This document shows, piece by piece, positions 1 to 5,845 of a DNA stretch of 7,160 bases. Under the pieces are notes generated by a model that worked only from the letters and a program-made list of their open reading frames with translations, was not told the origin of the DNA and did not search any database. Both the position numbers and the translations under genes were made by a program. Each line of letters begins with the position of its first letter. Within the stretch, counting starts at the first letter, position 1. Origin of the DNA: Candidatus Falkowiibacteriota bacterium (GTDB lineage Bacteria > Patescibacteriota > Patescibacteriia > Patescibacteriales > GWC2-42-12); NCBI GenBank assembly GCA_016208065.1, contig JACQYU010000006.1, positions 1 through 7,160 of the forward strand. Direction: 5' to 3'.

Positions 1-125
1 AAGGCCTGGATGAAAAACAAATAATGGATAAAATGAAAAAAATGTCAGATATGACGATGGATAAGGATATGATGATGGACCATATTAAAATGATGGAAGA
101 GAAAATGGAAAAAAAGTATATGTAA
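1..125 (+). CDS. 3' end of an unknown protein with a Met/Lys/Asp-rich tail (partial)
   Basis: The frame starting at base 3 is open from the window edge to the TAA at 123-125 and encodes about 40 residues. The tail is extremely rich in methionine (about 14 Met), with Lys, Asp and Glu, and contains pieces such as MTMDKDMMMDHIKMMEEK. Its acidic/basic/Met pattern suggests a helical, possibly metal-contacting (copper-type) tail, but no domain can be recognised from this fragment. It is followed 26 bases later by a strong terminator, consistent with a true gene end. The start and the main domain lie outside the window. Function is unknown; the coding call rests on the open frame, the terminator and the non-random composition. 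Confidence 0.6.
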   Translation, partial: GLDEKQIMDKMKKMSDMTMDKDMMMDHIKMMEEKMEKKYM

Positions 126-151
126 AGAATTAACAGGATTATAGCCAAACC

Positions 152-178
152 AAAAAATCGCCTAATAGGCGATTTTTT
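152..178. terminator. Bidirectional intrinsic terminator
   Basis: There is a perfect 12-bp inverted repeat: AAAAAATCGCCT (152-163), loop AAT, AGGCGATTTTTT (167-178). The T-run after the GC-rich core ends the plus-strand gene that stops at 125. The A-run on the other side gives a T-run on the minus strand, so it can also end the minus-strand gene that stops at 220. It sits exactly between the two convergent genes. Confidence 0.9.
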
Positions 179-219
179 GCGTGGGTCCCTTATGGAGCTA
201 TCTTATAAATTTATAAACT

Positions 220-1011
220 TTAGTAATTTAAATAAAACCAACTTTTTGAAATGCCAAATAAATTTTTAATTAGATTCGTTATATTTGTCTCAAATAATAA
301 TTTACTAAAATAGAATCCTCTATAGGACCAACGATATGCGAATTCGACACACATCTGTTCAACTACTGACCCCCTATCCGGCAATCTCCCAAATCCCTGG
401 AACAAAGACTTCTCCAACATAAGAATTCGATTTTCTCTTAAAATAAGGATGTCATGACTATTTTCATGAACAATACATATATTTTCAGTTTGGTGCTTAG
501 CGCCTTCAGCCTTATTAATATCTAAAGAGTTTAAAATCGGCATAGTCTCTTGATTTGCTACTAATGATACCGCCCTTGGTTGACCGCCACCGAGGACAAA
601 AGGTACTACTGGAAAAATAAAAATTGGATAAACAGACAAAAGCCAAATTAAAAATAAAATAATATAAAAAATGTTTATAAATTTATTTTTGTCTTTAAAA
701 TTATTTTTAAAATTTTCTATTATATCTCTAACCTTATTAAATCTAGTTATTGTCCAAAGTATTGCCTTTAAAATTAATTTTATTATTATCCAAATAATTA
801 CAGTTACTAATAAAAAGGAGATCCCGCAAAGTATATATTTAATTTTTAATATTTCATCTTCCTGAAAGCCAAACCCAAAAAGATAGACACTCCAAATTAT
901 AAATCCTAGAATTAACAAAATTATTGGAAATACCAAAATAATAGAATAATTATTTGGCGAATAATATTCTATAAATTTTTTAATTTTTTTAATTTCTAAC
1001 GTCAGATTCAT
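220..1011 (-). CDS. Membrane protein with three N-terminal helices and a GGG-motif soluble domain, function unknown
   Basis: This is a 263-residue protein of no function I can name. It has hydrophobic helices at about residues 22-48, 57-88 and 111-140, with a basic stretch (about 89-110) between the second and third. The last helix runs into a Gly-rich turn (VLGGGQPRAV, 139-148), followed by a soluble C-terminal half of about 120 residues with beta-like strands (ICIVHENSHDILIL). The GGG-P turn after the last helix recurs, as far as I remember, in uncharacterised bacterial membrane proteins, but I cannot name the family. The gene is markedly more AT-rich than the operon at 1749-5557. Its ATG has no Shine-Dalgarno; a TATAAA lies just upstream. 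It starts only 26 bases after tRNA-His, so co-transcription with the tRNA is possible. It ends before the terminator at 152-178. Confidence 0.75.
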   Translation of the reverse strand: MNLTLEIKKIKKFIEYYSPNNYSIILVFPIILLILGFIIWSVYLFGFGFQEDEILKIKYILCGISFLLVTVIIWIIIKLILKAILWTITRFNKVRDIIENFKNNFKDKNKFINIFYIILFLIWLLSVYPIFIFPVVPFVLGGGQPRAVSLVANQETMPILNSLDINKAEGAKHQTENICIVHENSHDILILRENRILMLEKSLFQGFGRLPDRGSVVEQMCVEFAYRWSYRGFYFSKLLFETNITNLIKNLFGISKSWFYLNY

Positions 1012-1037
1012 AAAAATTTATAAATCTTACTGTATTG

Positions 1038-1110
1038 GGTAGGTACTGGGAATCGAACCCAGATTTCTTGCACCACAAGCAAGAGTTCTAGCCGTTGAAC
1101 TATACCCACC
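1038..1110 (-). tRNA. tRNA-His (anticodon GTG)
   Basis: A full cloverleaf can be drawn on the minus strand. The acceptor stem is GTGGGTA/TACCTAC with one G-T pair. The D stem is GTTC/GAAC, the anticodon stem CTTGC/GCAAG with loop TTGTGGT (anticodon GTG), and the T stem CTGGG/CCCAG with loop TTCGATT. An extra 5' G (G-1, at 1110) faces discriminator C73 (1038), the hallmark pair of histidine tRNAs. The 3' CCA is not encoded (the template continues C-A-A). It lies just after the HNH remnant, whose frame ends 8 bases upstream. Confidence 0.96.
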
Positions 1111-1118
1111 ATGATATT

Positions 1119-1292
1119 TTATTTTACTTTTACATTTTTATTATGCACCAAGTAGTGGCAATTACGGCACAACCAAACTAAATTATTAATCTTATAATTT
1201 TTTCTATTACAATCTTTATGGTGTATAATTAAAACCCTCTTATCGTCTAAACCGCACAACTTGCACTTCGCAGGAATTTTACTCTCTTTCAT
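1119..1292 (-). pseudogene. C-terminal HNH nuclease domain, separated by frameshift from its N-terminal part
   Basis: From an ATG at 1292 this frame encodes 57 residues. It carries a complete HNH core: CKLC at residues 10-13, IIHHKD at 22-27, N37, and LCRNCHYLVH at 41-50. The four cysteines (10, 13, 42, 45) would bind structural zinc, while the His pair, Asn37 and His46 would form the beta-beta-alpha metal nuclease centre. The frame stays open above the ATG, and residues encoded there (TYYRV) match the region that normally precedes this core in such nucleases. The fragment is therefore most likely the displaced C-terminal half of the gene at 1289-1573. Alternatively it is translated separately: its ATG overlaps the upstream stop as ATGA, the geometry of coupled genes. 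It ends at TAA 1119-1121, just before tRNA-His. Confidence 0.7.
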
Positions 1293-1573
1293 AACACGAT
1301 AATAAGTGAATTCTCCTCCTTGCCAATATAATGTTTATTTCTCCAAATAGTCTGACATTTCTTATTGCAAAAAAACTTACCGCTCTTTGAAATTTTTAAT
1401 GCCCTTGGCGTTTTCCATGTTTCCTGACCGCAAATTTCACAAATAACATACTTACCCCTTTTTTGCCCTAAATGTTTGCATTTTCTCGAACAATATTTAC
1501 CGTAACCCAGCCTTAAATGGCTTGGTTTAATATAAAATTCTTTTTTACAAATTTTACATTTTGCCATAGGCAT
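1289..1573 (-). pseudogene. N-terminal zinc-binding part of a broken HNH endonuclease
   Basis: This 94-residue frame holds two similar zinc-knuckle units: C6, C9, C28, C32 (CKIC...CSRKC) and C45, C48, C69, C73 (CEIC...CNKKC). Each has a Trp/Pro-rich basic stretch that probably contacts DNA. In related HNH proteins this double unit is followed by a G-x-x-(N/H)-x-N-W-K-G-G type linker and then the HNH core. Here the frame reads GKEENS, then six unrelated residues to TGA, and the HNH core resumes in the -1 frame (1119-1292). The W-K-G-G linker is missing, so a short deletion plus frameshift is likelier than a simple base-calling error. A good promoter lies only a few bases upstream of the start, giving a nearly leaderless mRNA. 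Start is ATG 1573 or the second ATG at 1567. Confidence 0.75.
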
Positions 1574-1582
1574 ATACCATGA

Positions 1583-1611
1583 ATAATATCAAAATTAGCT
1601 CACAATGTCAA
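1583..1611 (-). promoter_or_regulatory. Sigma-70 type promoter for the HNH gene (near-leaderless)
   Basis: On the minus strand a perfect -35 box TTGACA (1611-1606) is separated by exactly 17 bases from TATTAT (1588-1583). Transcription would begin near 1576, only 3-9 bases before the two candidate start codons (1573, 1567). The mRNA would then have almost no leader, which fits the absence of a Shine-Dalgarno site. Confidence 0.75.
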
Positions 1612-1693
1612 TGTACTGTCTTGTGGATTAAACTATCATTCTTACATTTAACTATAATCGCTGCTCCGTAACTCTTTAAAGCTTTATTTAAAC

Positions 1694-1717
1694 AAAAGTT
1701 GCCTTGCGGCAACTTTT
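1694..1717 (-). terminator. Intrinsic terminator ending the B12-linked operon
   Basis: There is a perfect 10-bp stem, AAAAGTTGCC (1694-1703) with GGCAACTTTT (1708-1717), around a 4-base loop. Read on the minus strand it ends in TTTTG followed by AT-rich sequence. It lies about 30 bases after the stop of the DUF6580 gene and before the promoter of the HNH gene, so it separates two transcription units. Confidence 0.8.
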
Positions 1718-1748
1718 ATAATATAACAGAATTTACTAAAAAGTCAAG

Positions 1749-2291
1749 CTAAATTGCGGTTATTACCGCTTTCTTTTCTCTATATAAAAGCGCCAAACTA
1801 GCCTCGTAAGCGCCTGCTAAAGCGCCGGTATAAAATAAATCGCCAAGCAAGCTATTTCTGAAAAAAGGAATGGCCATATAATAGCTTTGCAGTAAGCCGG
1901 CCGCGGTATGCGGATAAAGCGAACCGAACACCCAAACCGCGGCGTTAGTAATTAAATAAAATATCACACTGCCTAAAACCGTGCCGCCTAAAACCGTGCT
2001 TAATTTTTTATTTTTTCTTACAGCCAAACCGATCAACCCCATAATGATAAAGCCGGCGTAAACAGAGAGCATAATCGGCCAGGCGTAAAAACCAATGAAT
2101 AAATCGCTAAAAAGCATGGCAGCCAAAGGCAAAACAATCGCCCATCTTTTCGGCAAATAAATTCCTGAAAAAATCGCGATTGCCCCGATTGGCGCGAAAT
2201 TGGCCGGATGCGGTAAAAATCTGGCCGCGATGCCCAGAGTGATTAAAATAAAAGCTGGCAGATACTTTTTCATAAAATTATTTAATGTCAT
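1749..2291 (-). CDS. DUF6580 family membrane protein, ECF-transporter S-component-like, candidate corrinoid permease
   Basis: This 180-residue, very hydrophobic protein has about five or six membrane segments (about 10-26, 33-47, 50-68, 72-90, 99-122, 148-170). Blocks typical of the DUF6580 family of putative transport proteins are visible: RFLPHPANFAPIGAIAIF (24-41), MLFSDLFIGFY (59-69), YLITNAAVW (112-120) and PFFRNSLLGDLFYTG (142-156). Members resemble the substrate-binding S subunit of energy-coupling-factor transporters, which need a separate EcfA/EcfT energy module; none is in the window. The gene is last in the operon under the cobalamin riboswitch, 19 bases after the intrinsic-factor-like gene. 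Cobalamin or another corrinoid is therefore the likely substrate (inference). Start is ATG 2291, or ATG 2273 (MKKYLPA); neither has a clear Shine-Dalgarno. Confidence 0.85.
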   Translation of the reverse strand: MTLNNFMKKYLPAFILITLGIAARFLPHPANFAPIGAIAIFSGIYLPKRWAIVLPLAAMLFSDLFIGFYAWPIMLSVYAGFIIMGLIGLAVRKNKKLSTVLGGTVLGSVIFYLITNAAVWVFGSLYPHTAAGLLQSYYMAIPFFRNSLLGDLFYTGALAGAYEASLALLYREKKAVITAI

Positions 2292-2310
2292 TTATATTAC
2301 AATAAACTCA

Positions 2311-3186
2311 TTATAACAAAAGCCGTAATAATTTCAACCCCAGATAAAGACCCATAATTATAGCGCCGATGCCGGCAACGTACAATATTTTTCTAGCCAG
2401 ATCATTAATTTTCTCTTTACTAAGCTGATTAGCCGCCTTAAGATCATCTTTGGCCGGCGATTGGACGAAGTTATTAAGCCCGGCCGGCGCGTTTTCCGCT
2501 GGCGCTACTTCTTGGTTTTGATCATTTTCAGTTCCGTTGTCCGCAATAATATCCGTTTTTGATGGAATTATGGCTACGCCTAAAACCTTTATTTCAGCCC
2601 GGTTAACCGGCTTAGCAACAACTTCAGCGGCTTCAATTGTTTCGGCCGCAACCGCTTCTTCCGCCTCTGCCTTAAGCGAGCTTTCCATGCCGGTGGCCGT
2701 AATTAGATCTTCCGGCGACGAAGTAGCCATATCTAATATTTCTAAACTTGAAGAGGCAATTTCATTTTCAACCGTATTCGAGCTATCTGCCGGAATTTCG
2801 ACCGGAGCCGGCGCATTCTGCTTAGAAAAATTTTGCATAATACTAAACCACGGCTTAGCCTGAACCGCGGGTATGACATAAGCGGTTGACCAAACACGAT
2901 TGGCTTCGTAAGCATTATCTTTTTCAAAACCGCCGTCAGCGCCCTGGCTTAAAGCTAAATAGCTTTCCGGCGTATTATTATTTTTTTGCCAAACGCCGCT
3001 AGCTTCGCCTAAAGACGCTAGCGCCTGCATAAGCCAGGCCGTGGCATAAATATTGCCAAAACCGCCGTCAGCGCCCTGGACATTAAACAAAAAATTTCTC
3101 CCTTCTTCCAGTGCGGGAGCTATGCCGGTTAAAGGCGATAAAGGGGTTAGCGCCTGTATGGCCGCGGCCGTTAAGTCAGAACCGCC
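2311..3186 (-). pseudogene. C-terminal part of the intrinsic-factor-like surface protein: end of alpha/alpha-barrel, linker, membrane anchor
   Basis: This frame continues the 3171-4904 gene after a -1 frameshift; its first plausible own ATG is at 3090, but homologous-looking sequence (SDLTAAAIQAL) begins by about 3180. It holds further helices of a prenyltransferase/squalene-cyclase-like alpha/alpha-barrel, marked by two QGADGGF motifs (residues 5-11 and 49-55 counted from Met 3090) and by RVWSTAYVIPA. Then comes a linker of about 140 residues rich in Ala, Glu, Pro and Ser, and a C-terminal transmembrane helix (about 235-257) with a short basic end. The protein would thus be held in the membrane with its large domains outside the cell. 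A 22-base DNA stretch encoding the QGADGGF motif is repeated (2926-2947 and 3058-3079). If the frame is restored, the joined protein is about 865 residues. The stop lies 19 bases before the DUF6580 gene. Confidence 0.8.
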
Positions 3187-4904
3187 CCAAGAGAAATGTC
3201 ATCGTTATATAAAGAAGCGTCGCCGAATTGTTGGCCGTCAAATAAATCAATTATTTTTTTTATATAATTTGTTTTCGCGCCGTTATAAGGGCTGATGCTT
3301 AAAGACATTAAAGCCATGGCGCGGCGCGAATAATCCGAAACTGAATTCATGCCGGCTAATGGATTCGGATCAGTAAGCAAATAGCTTTTAGCTTTTTGCG
3401 CGGCCAAACCGTTAGAATTAATTGAAGATAAGGCTATGGCCGCCCAATCGGTTATTATAGCCGAGCCGAAAGAGCCATCCGCCGCCTGCTTAGAAATTAA
3501 AAAATCTATGGCTTTGCCTAAATCAACTTTTAGGAGCGAAACGATCGTAGCGCCTCCCCCGGTTGCGGTCGGTAAAATTACGCTGCCGCCGCTTGATTGA
3601 TTATTATTACTGCTATTATTTTCGTTATCATTGCCGGCAATTTCCTGCGCCGTAATAATTATTTCTTCGCTGTCTATACAGCCGCTTTTCTTTCCATAAA
3701 TTAAAACCGGCGCCGTGGCCGTAGCGATATATTCATAAACTCCGCTGATGTTTTCTATTTCCTGGCCGGCGATAATTAAACTGCTGGAGGCGGCCGGGTA
3801 CCAAGCCGGATTCCAGCTTGCATCCAAGCCAAATTGCTCTAAAGTTATAGTTGAAGTGGCATTAACATAAGGCGCGATATTATCCGCGGAAATCCTTAAA
3901 GGATTGACGTTATAAGTTAATAATAATTTTTCGCCGTTGGCCAGGACGTGCTGAGTCATAGCCACTTGCCCGTATTCCAAGTTAGAAAACCAATTCCAAT
4001 AAATATTATTTACATAATCAGACGCGTACAATCCTTTAATTGAATTTAAAAAAGTGCCGCCGTAAGCCCAGTCGCTTGGGTCAGTTAGGCCTGCCTGGTC
4101 AATGGCGCATCTGACATTAATTGTGCTGGTGGTCGAACCATCCGAGTCCGGACAAGCTGTCACGGCAATATCCGCGTCGTACAGGCTAACATCATGTGTT
4201 TTAATTTGCAAACGGATAGTTTTAACTTTCAGTTCTTCAGCGGTTATAGCCAAATTATTGCTGTTAATATAGCCGTCTTTTTTCGCGTATACAATTTTTT
4301 CTCCGGCAGATAATGGCTTATATTTATAGACTCCGCTAGTGTTCTCCGCTTCTACTCCATCAATCATTAATGTGCTGGAAGCCGCCGGCAGCCATACCGG
4401 GCTCCAGCTTGCATCCAAGCCGAATTGCTCTACCGTAATAGTGGACGTAGCGCCAACGAAAAGCGAAGTATTATCCGCGGAGATTCTTAAAGGATTGACG
4501 TTATATGCCAATAAAATTTTATCTCCAGACTTTAAAACATATTGGTTTAATGCCAGGTTGCTGTAATTTAAATTTTCAAACCAACCCCAGTATATGCCGT
4601 TTTCGCCGTCATTATTAAGGTAGCCGCCTACGGAATTTAAAAATGCCAAATCATCATACCAGCCAAGGCCATAAGCTAAACCCGACTGCTCTAATGCGCA
4701 CAAGGCATTAACCGAAGTTGTGCTGGCGCTTAAGCTATCAACGCAAGCAGTTACGTTAATTTCCCGATCATACAAGCTAGCATCATTGGTTTTTATTTGC
4801 AGTCTGATGGTGGTGGTCTCCGTATCGGCTTTAGCTTGGCCGGTTATGGCGAAAAACAAAACAAAAGCAAAAATAAAACTTAATTTAAAAAAATTTTTCT
4901 TCAT
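3171..4904 (-). CDS. Secreted intrinsic-factor/transcobalamin-like protein, N-terminal part: signal peptide, two DUF4430+Ig-like repeats, start of alpha/alpha-barrel
   Basis: I start this at ATG 4904 because it opens a clear signal peptide (MKKNFFKLSF..., cleavage after AKA at residue 26). The TTG at 4964 would place repeat-derived residues (DPRLRGDD) ahead of it. Two tandem units of about 197 residues follow (about 33-228 and 229-420). Each has a DUF4430 domain (TxxIKTxDxSLYD, paired Cys 54/69 and 251/266, IYWxWFxNL, LLxYNVNPLRIS) and an Ig-like domain (EQFGLDASW, SGVYxY). A Ser/Asn/Gly linker (421-455) leads to an alpha/alpha-barrel start (AIDFLISKQAADGSFG, 465-480). DUF4430 is related to the cobalamin-binding beta domain of transcobalamin and intrinsic factor, and the barrel to their other domain. 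The frame breaks at a GGGG run (3188-3185): one extra G would give LGGGSDLTAAAIQAL and join the 2311-3186 frame. With the riboswitch upstream, extracellular corrinoid binding is likely. Confidence 0.85.
   Translation of the reverse strand: MKKNFFKLSFIFAFVLFFAITGQAKADTETTTIRLQIKTNDASLYDREINVTACVDSLSASTTSVNALCALEQSGLAYGLGWYDDLAFLNSVGGYLNNDGENGIYWGWFENLNYSNLALNQYVLKSGDKILLAYNVNPLRISADNTSLFVGATSTITVEQFGLDASWSPVWLPAASSTLMIDGVEAENTSGVYKYKPLSAGEKIVYAKKDGYINSNNLAITAEELKVKTIRLQIKTHDVSLYDADIAVTACPDSDGSTTSTINVRCAIDQAGLTDPSDWAYGGTFLNSIKGLYASDYVNNIYWNWFSNLEYGQVAMTQHVLANGEKLLLTYNVNPLRISADNIAPYVNATSTITLEQFGLDASWNPAWYPAASSSLIIAGQEIENISGVYEYIATATAPVLIYGKKSGCIDSEEIIITAQEIAGNDNENNSSNNNQSSGGSVILPTATGGGATIVSLLKVDLGKAIDFLISKQAADGSFGSAIITDWAAIALSSINSNGLAAQKAKSYLLTDPNPLAGMNSVSDYSRRAMALMSLSISPYNGAKTNYIKKIIDLFDGQQFGDASLYNDDISLGAVLT
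3813..4421 (-). repeat. Internal duplication of a 197-codon DUF4430/Ig-like unit
   Basis: The same 18 bases (ccagcttgcatccaagcc on the plus strand) occur at 3813-3830 and 4404-4421, 591 bases (exactly 197 codons) apart. Similar long identities occur around the block encoding YNVNPLRISADN (near 3885-3915 and 4475-4505). The two protein units align along their whole length with moderate divergence. This indicates an in-frame tandem duplication inside the gene that is old enough to have diverged but still shares near-identical DNA blocks. Confidence 0.8.
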
Positions 4905-4913
4905 ACTAACATA

Positions 4914-4945
4914 TCCGTCATCCCCGCGCAGGCGGGGATCCAGAA
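4914..4945. repeat. Dispersed palindromic repeat unit between two operon genes
   Basis: ATCCCCGC (4920-4927) and GCGGGGAT (4932-4939) form an 8-bp perfect stem with loop GCAG, flanked by GTC and CCAG. This is the familiar dispersed 'GTCATCCCCGC...GCGGGGATCCAG' type repeat that many bacteria carry. It occupies most of the 56-base gap between the DUF4430 gene (stop 4961) and the large surface protein (start 4904). It could modulate mRNA stability between the cistrons. Related sequence lies at 5552-5580. Confidence 0.7.
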
Positions 4946-4960
4946 ATAAATTATTTATAA

Positions 4961-5557
4961 TCAAAAGCTTTTTTTCTCATATTTCCATTCAATTATATCG
5001 TTATTCTTGATCAAGTAATTAGACGCGCCGATTTGCGCCGGCTGGCCGTTAATATAATAAAGCCAATTCTTTCCGGCCGAATCATTTTTCGCGCCGTTAA
5101 TTTCTTCAATAAAAAAGCCCAGACCGGAATAATTTTTGCCGGAAAAATTAATTTTGTTTTCCGTTTTTAACAAAATCATTAAATCGTAAACCGAACTGTC
5201 CGGCTTTACTTCGGTTTCATATTTAACTCCGTTGATTATTATCGCCGCGTTAATTTTTTCTTCCGCCGGGAAGCTAATAATCTGCGGCTGCTCAATTATT
5301 TTGACCCTCGCGGCAAGAGGAGTTGTAATATTTTCCGGCCGAATAGCTTTTTCTTCAGCGCCGGCGGCGGTTTTAGCGGCTTCCGCCTCGACGGCAACCG
5401 GCTCGGCCGGCTTTTCAATCACGCTAGTCCGCTCGCTTAAAACCGGCTCGCCTTTCCCTTCGGTTAAAAAAACAACTAAGCCGCTAAATAAGGCTATCAA
5501 TAGGAATAAAATAAAAATTATTGTTAAATATTTCGTTTTCATATGCTTTTTTGTCAT
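4961..5557 (-). CDS. Membrane-anchored DUF4430 (transcobalamin-like C-terminal domain) protein, candidate corrinoid-binding protein
   Basis: This 198-residue protein has an N-terminal membrane anchor (YLTIIFILFLLIALFSGLVV, about residues 10-29), with no lipobox Cys. An Ala/Glu/Pro-rich spacer follows (about 35-100), then one DUF4430 domain (about 100-196) showing SVYDLM, GLGFFIEEING, NWLYYINGQPA and LIKNNDIIEWKYE. DUF4430 corresponds to the beta domain that helps bind cobalamin in intrinsic factor and transcobalamin. The gene is the first after the cobalamin riboswitch and its terminator, so corrinoid binding outside the membrane is a good inference. ATG 5557 has a GGAGG five bases upstream but lies inside a dispersed repeat. 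ATG 5542 (MKTKYLTIIF) gives a more ordinary signal-anchor start without a clear Shine-Dalgarno. The two differ by five residues. Confidence 0.88.
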   Translation of the reverse strand: MTKKHMKTKYLTIIFILFLLIALFSGLVVFLTEGKGEPVLSERTSVIEKPAEPVAVEAEAAKTAAGAEEKAIRPENITTPLAARVKIIEQPQIISFPAEEKINAAIIINGVKYETEVKPDSSVYDLMILLKTENKINFSGKNYSGLGFFIEEINGAKNDSAGKNWLYYINGQPAQIGASNYLIKNNDIIEWKYEKKSF

Positions 5558-5642
5558 CCCTGCCTCCGAGCCGGGATCTAGAAAAGGTAATAATAACCTA
5601 AAAGGTAAAACCTGAATTACGGGTCAAGTCCGGAATGACAGC
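5552..5642. repeat. Composite dispersed palindromic repeat in the operon leader
   Basis: The element is bounded by near-inverted ends, TGTCATCCC (5552-5560) and GGAATGACA (about 5632-5640). The left part (GTCATCCC...CGGGATCTAG) and the right part (CTGAATTACGGGTCAAG then TCCGGAATGACA) each resemble common dispersed bacterial repeat units. It fills nearly the whole gap between the riboswitch terminator and the first operon gene. On the minus strand it supplies the GGAGG and ATG at 5557. Whether it moves by itself cannot be told from one copy. Confidence 0.65.
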
Positions 5643-5651
5643 TTAATTTAA

Positions 5652-5681
5652 TTAAAACAAAAACCCGCCTTTCGAGCGGGT
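5652..5681 (-). terminator. Riboswitch expression platform: intrinsic terminator
   Basis: On the minus strand ACCCGC (5681-5676), loop TCGAAAG, GCGGGT (5668-5663) is followed by TTTTTGTTTTAATT. It lies about 70 bases after the cobalamin aptamer and about 95 bases before the first gene, so it is well placed to stop transcription when ligand is bound. The loop and the adjacent GC (GCTCGAA, 5677-5671) are complementary to TTCGAGC at 5725-5719, giving a competing pairing. Confidence 0.85.
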
Positions 5682-5725
5682 ATTATAAATTTAACAAAAA
5701 ATTAAATTTATTTTCTTTGCTCGAA
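5671..5725 (-). promoter_or_regulatory. Possible antiterminator of the cobalamin riboswitch
   Basis: TTCGAGC (5725-5719) can pair with GCTCGAA (5677-5671), and inside it ATAAATTTAA (5711-5702) can pair with TTAAATTTAT (5694-5685) around a 7-base loop. The two helices are separated by a symmetric 7x7 internal loop. The outer helix uses the terminator loop and two bases of its stem, so it cannot coexist with the terminator. This is a pairing prediction by eye; how the aptamer would switch it is not resolved. Confidence 0.5.
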
Positions 5726-5748
5726 GAAAAATCAAAATATTAACTGGC

Positions 5749-5827
5749 TATCAGCATTCTGGCTTGTCCCCGAAGGGCATTACAGTTGCGGCACAGCGCC
5801 TCGAATCGCACGAGGACTTTCCTGATA
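5749..5827 (-). promoter_or_regulatory. Cobalamin (B12) riboswitch aptamer, short form
   Basis: Reading the minus strand, TATCAG (5827-5822) closes with CTGATA (5754-5749). Inside lie, in the right order, GGAAAGTC, a hairpin CCTCG/CGAGG with loop TGCGATT (5815-5799), the core CCGCAACTGTAA (around 5791-5780), a small CCC-TTCG-GGG hairpin (5777-5768), and the 3' B12 box AGCCAGAATGC (5764-5754). These match the known order and conserved bases of the cobalamin riboswitch core. The larger side arms seen in long versions are absent. It lies between a promoter and a terminator upstream of the DUF4430 operon, the usual layout for repressing B12 uptake genes when cobalamin is plentiful. Confidence 0.88.
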
Positions 5828-5845
5828 TTTATCGGTTGTTGAATT

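Noticed and set aside
1289..1300. Recoding of UGA as glycine (used by some Patescibacteria) to rejoin the HNH gene
   Set aside because: Reading through TGA stays in the wrong frame and soon meets TAG; the HNH core is in the -1 frame, so it is a frameshift.
2537..2863. Plus-strand open frame of 108 codons
   Set aside because: It mirrors the Ala/Glu/Pro-rich linker of the minus-strand surface protein.
3180..3192. Programmed -1 ribosomal frameshift at the GGGG run
   Set aside because: The site does not fit the X-XXY-YYZ slippery pattern in the zero frame and the run is short; a lost base is simpler.
4905..4964. Extended start (TTG 4964) for the large surface protein
   Set aside because: It would add 20 residues translated from a dispersed repeat (DPRLRGDD) ahead of a clear signal peptide starting at ATG 4904, and it uses a TTG start.
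5232..5615. Plus-strand open frame of 127 codons
   Set aside because: It is antisense to the DUF4430 gene; its Ala/Ser-rich composition mirrors the opposite strand.
4914..5642. CRISPR array
   Set aside because: Repeat units are few, differ in sequence and are not regularly spaced; they are dispersed palindromic repeats.
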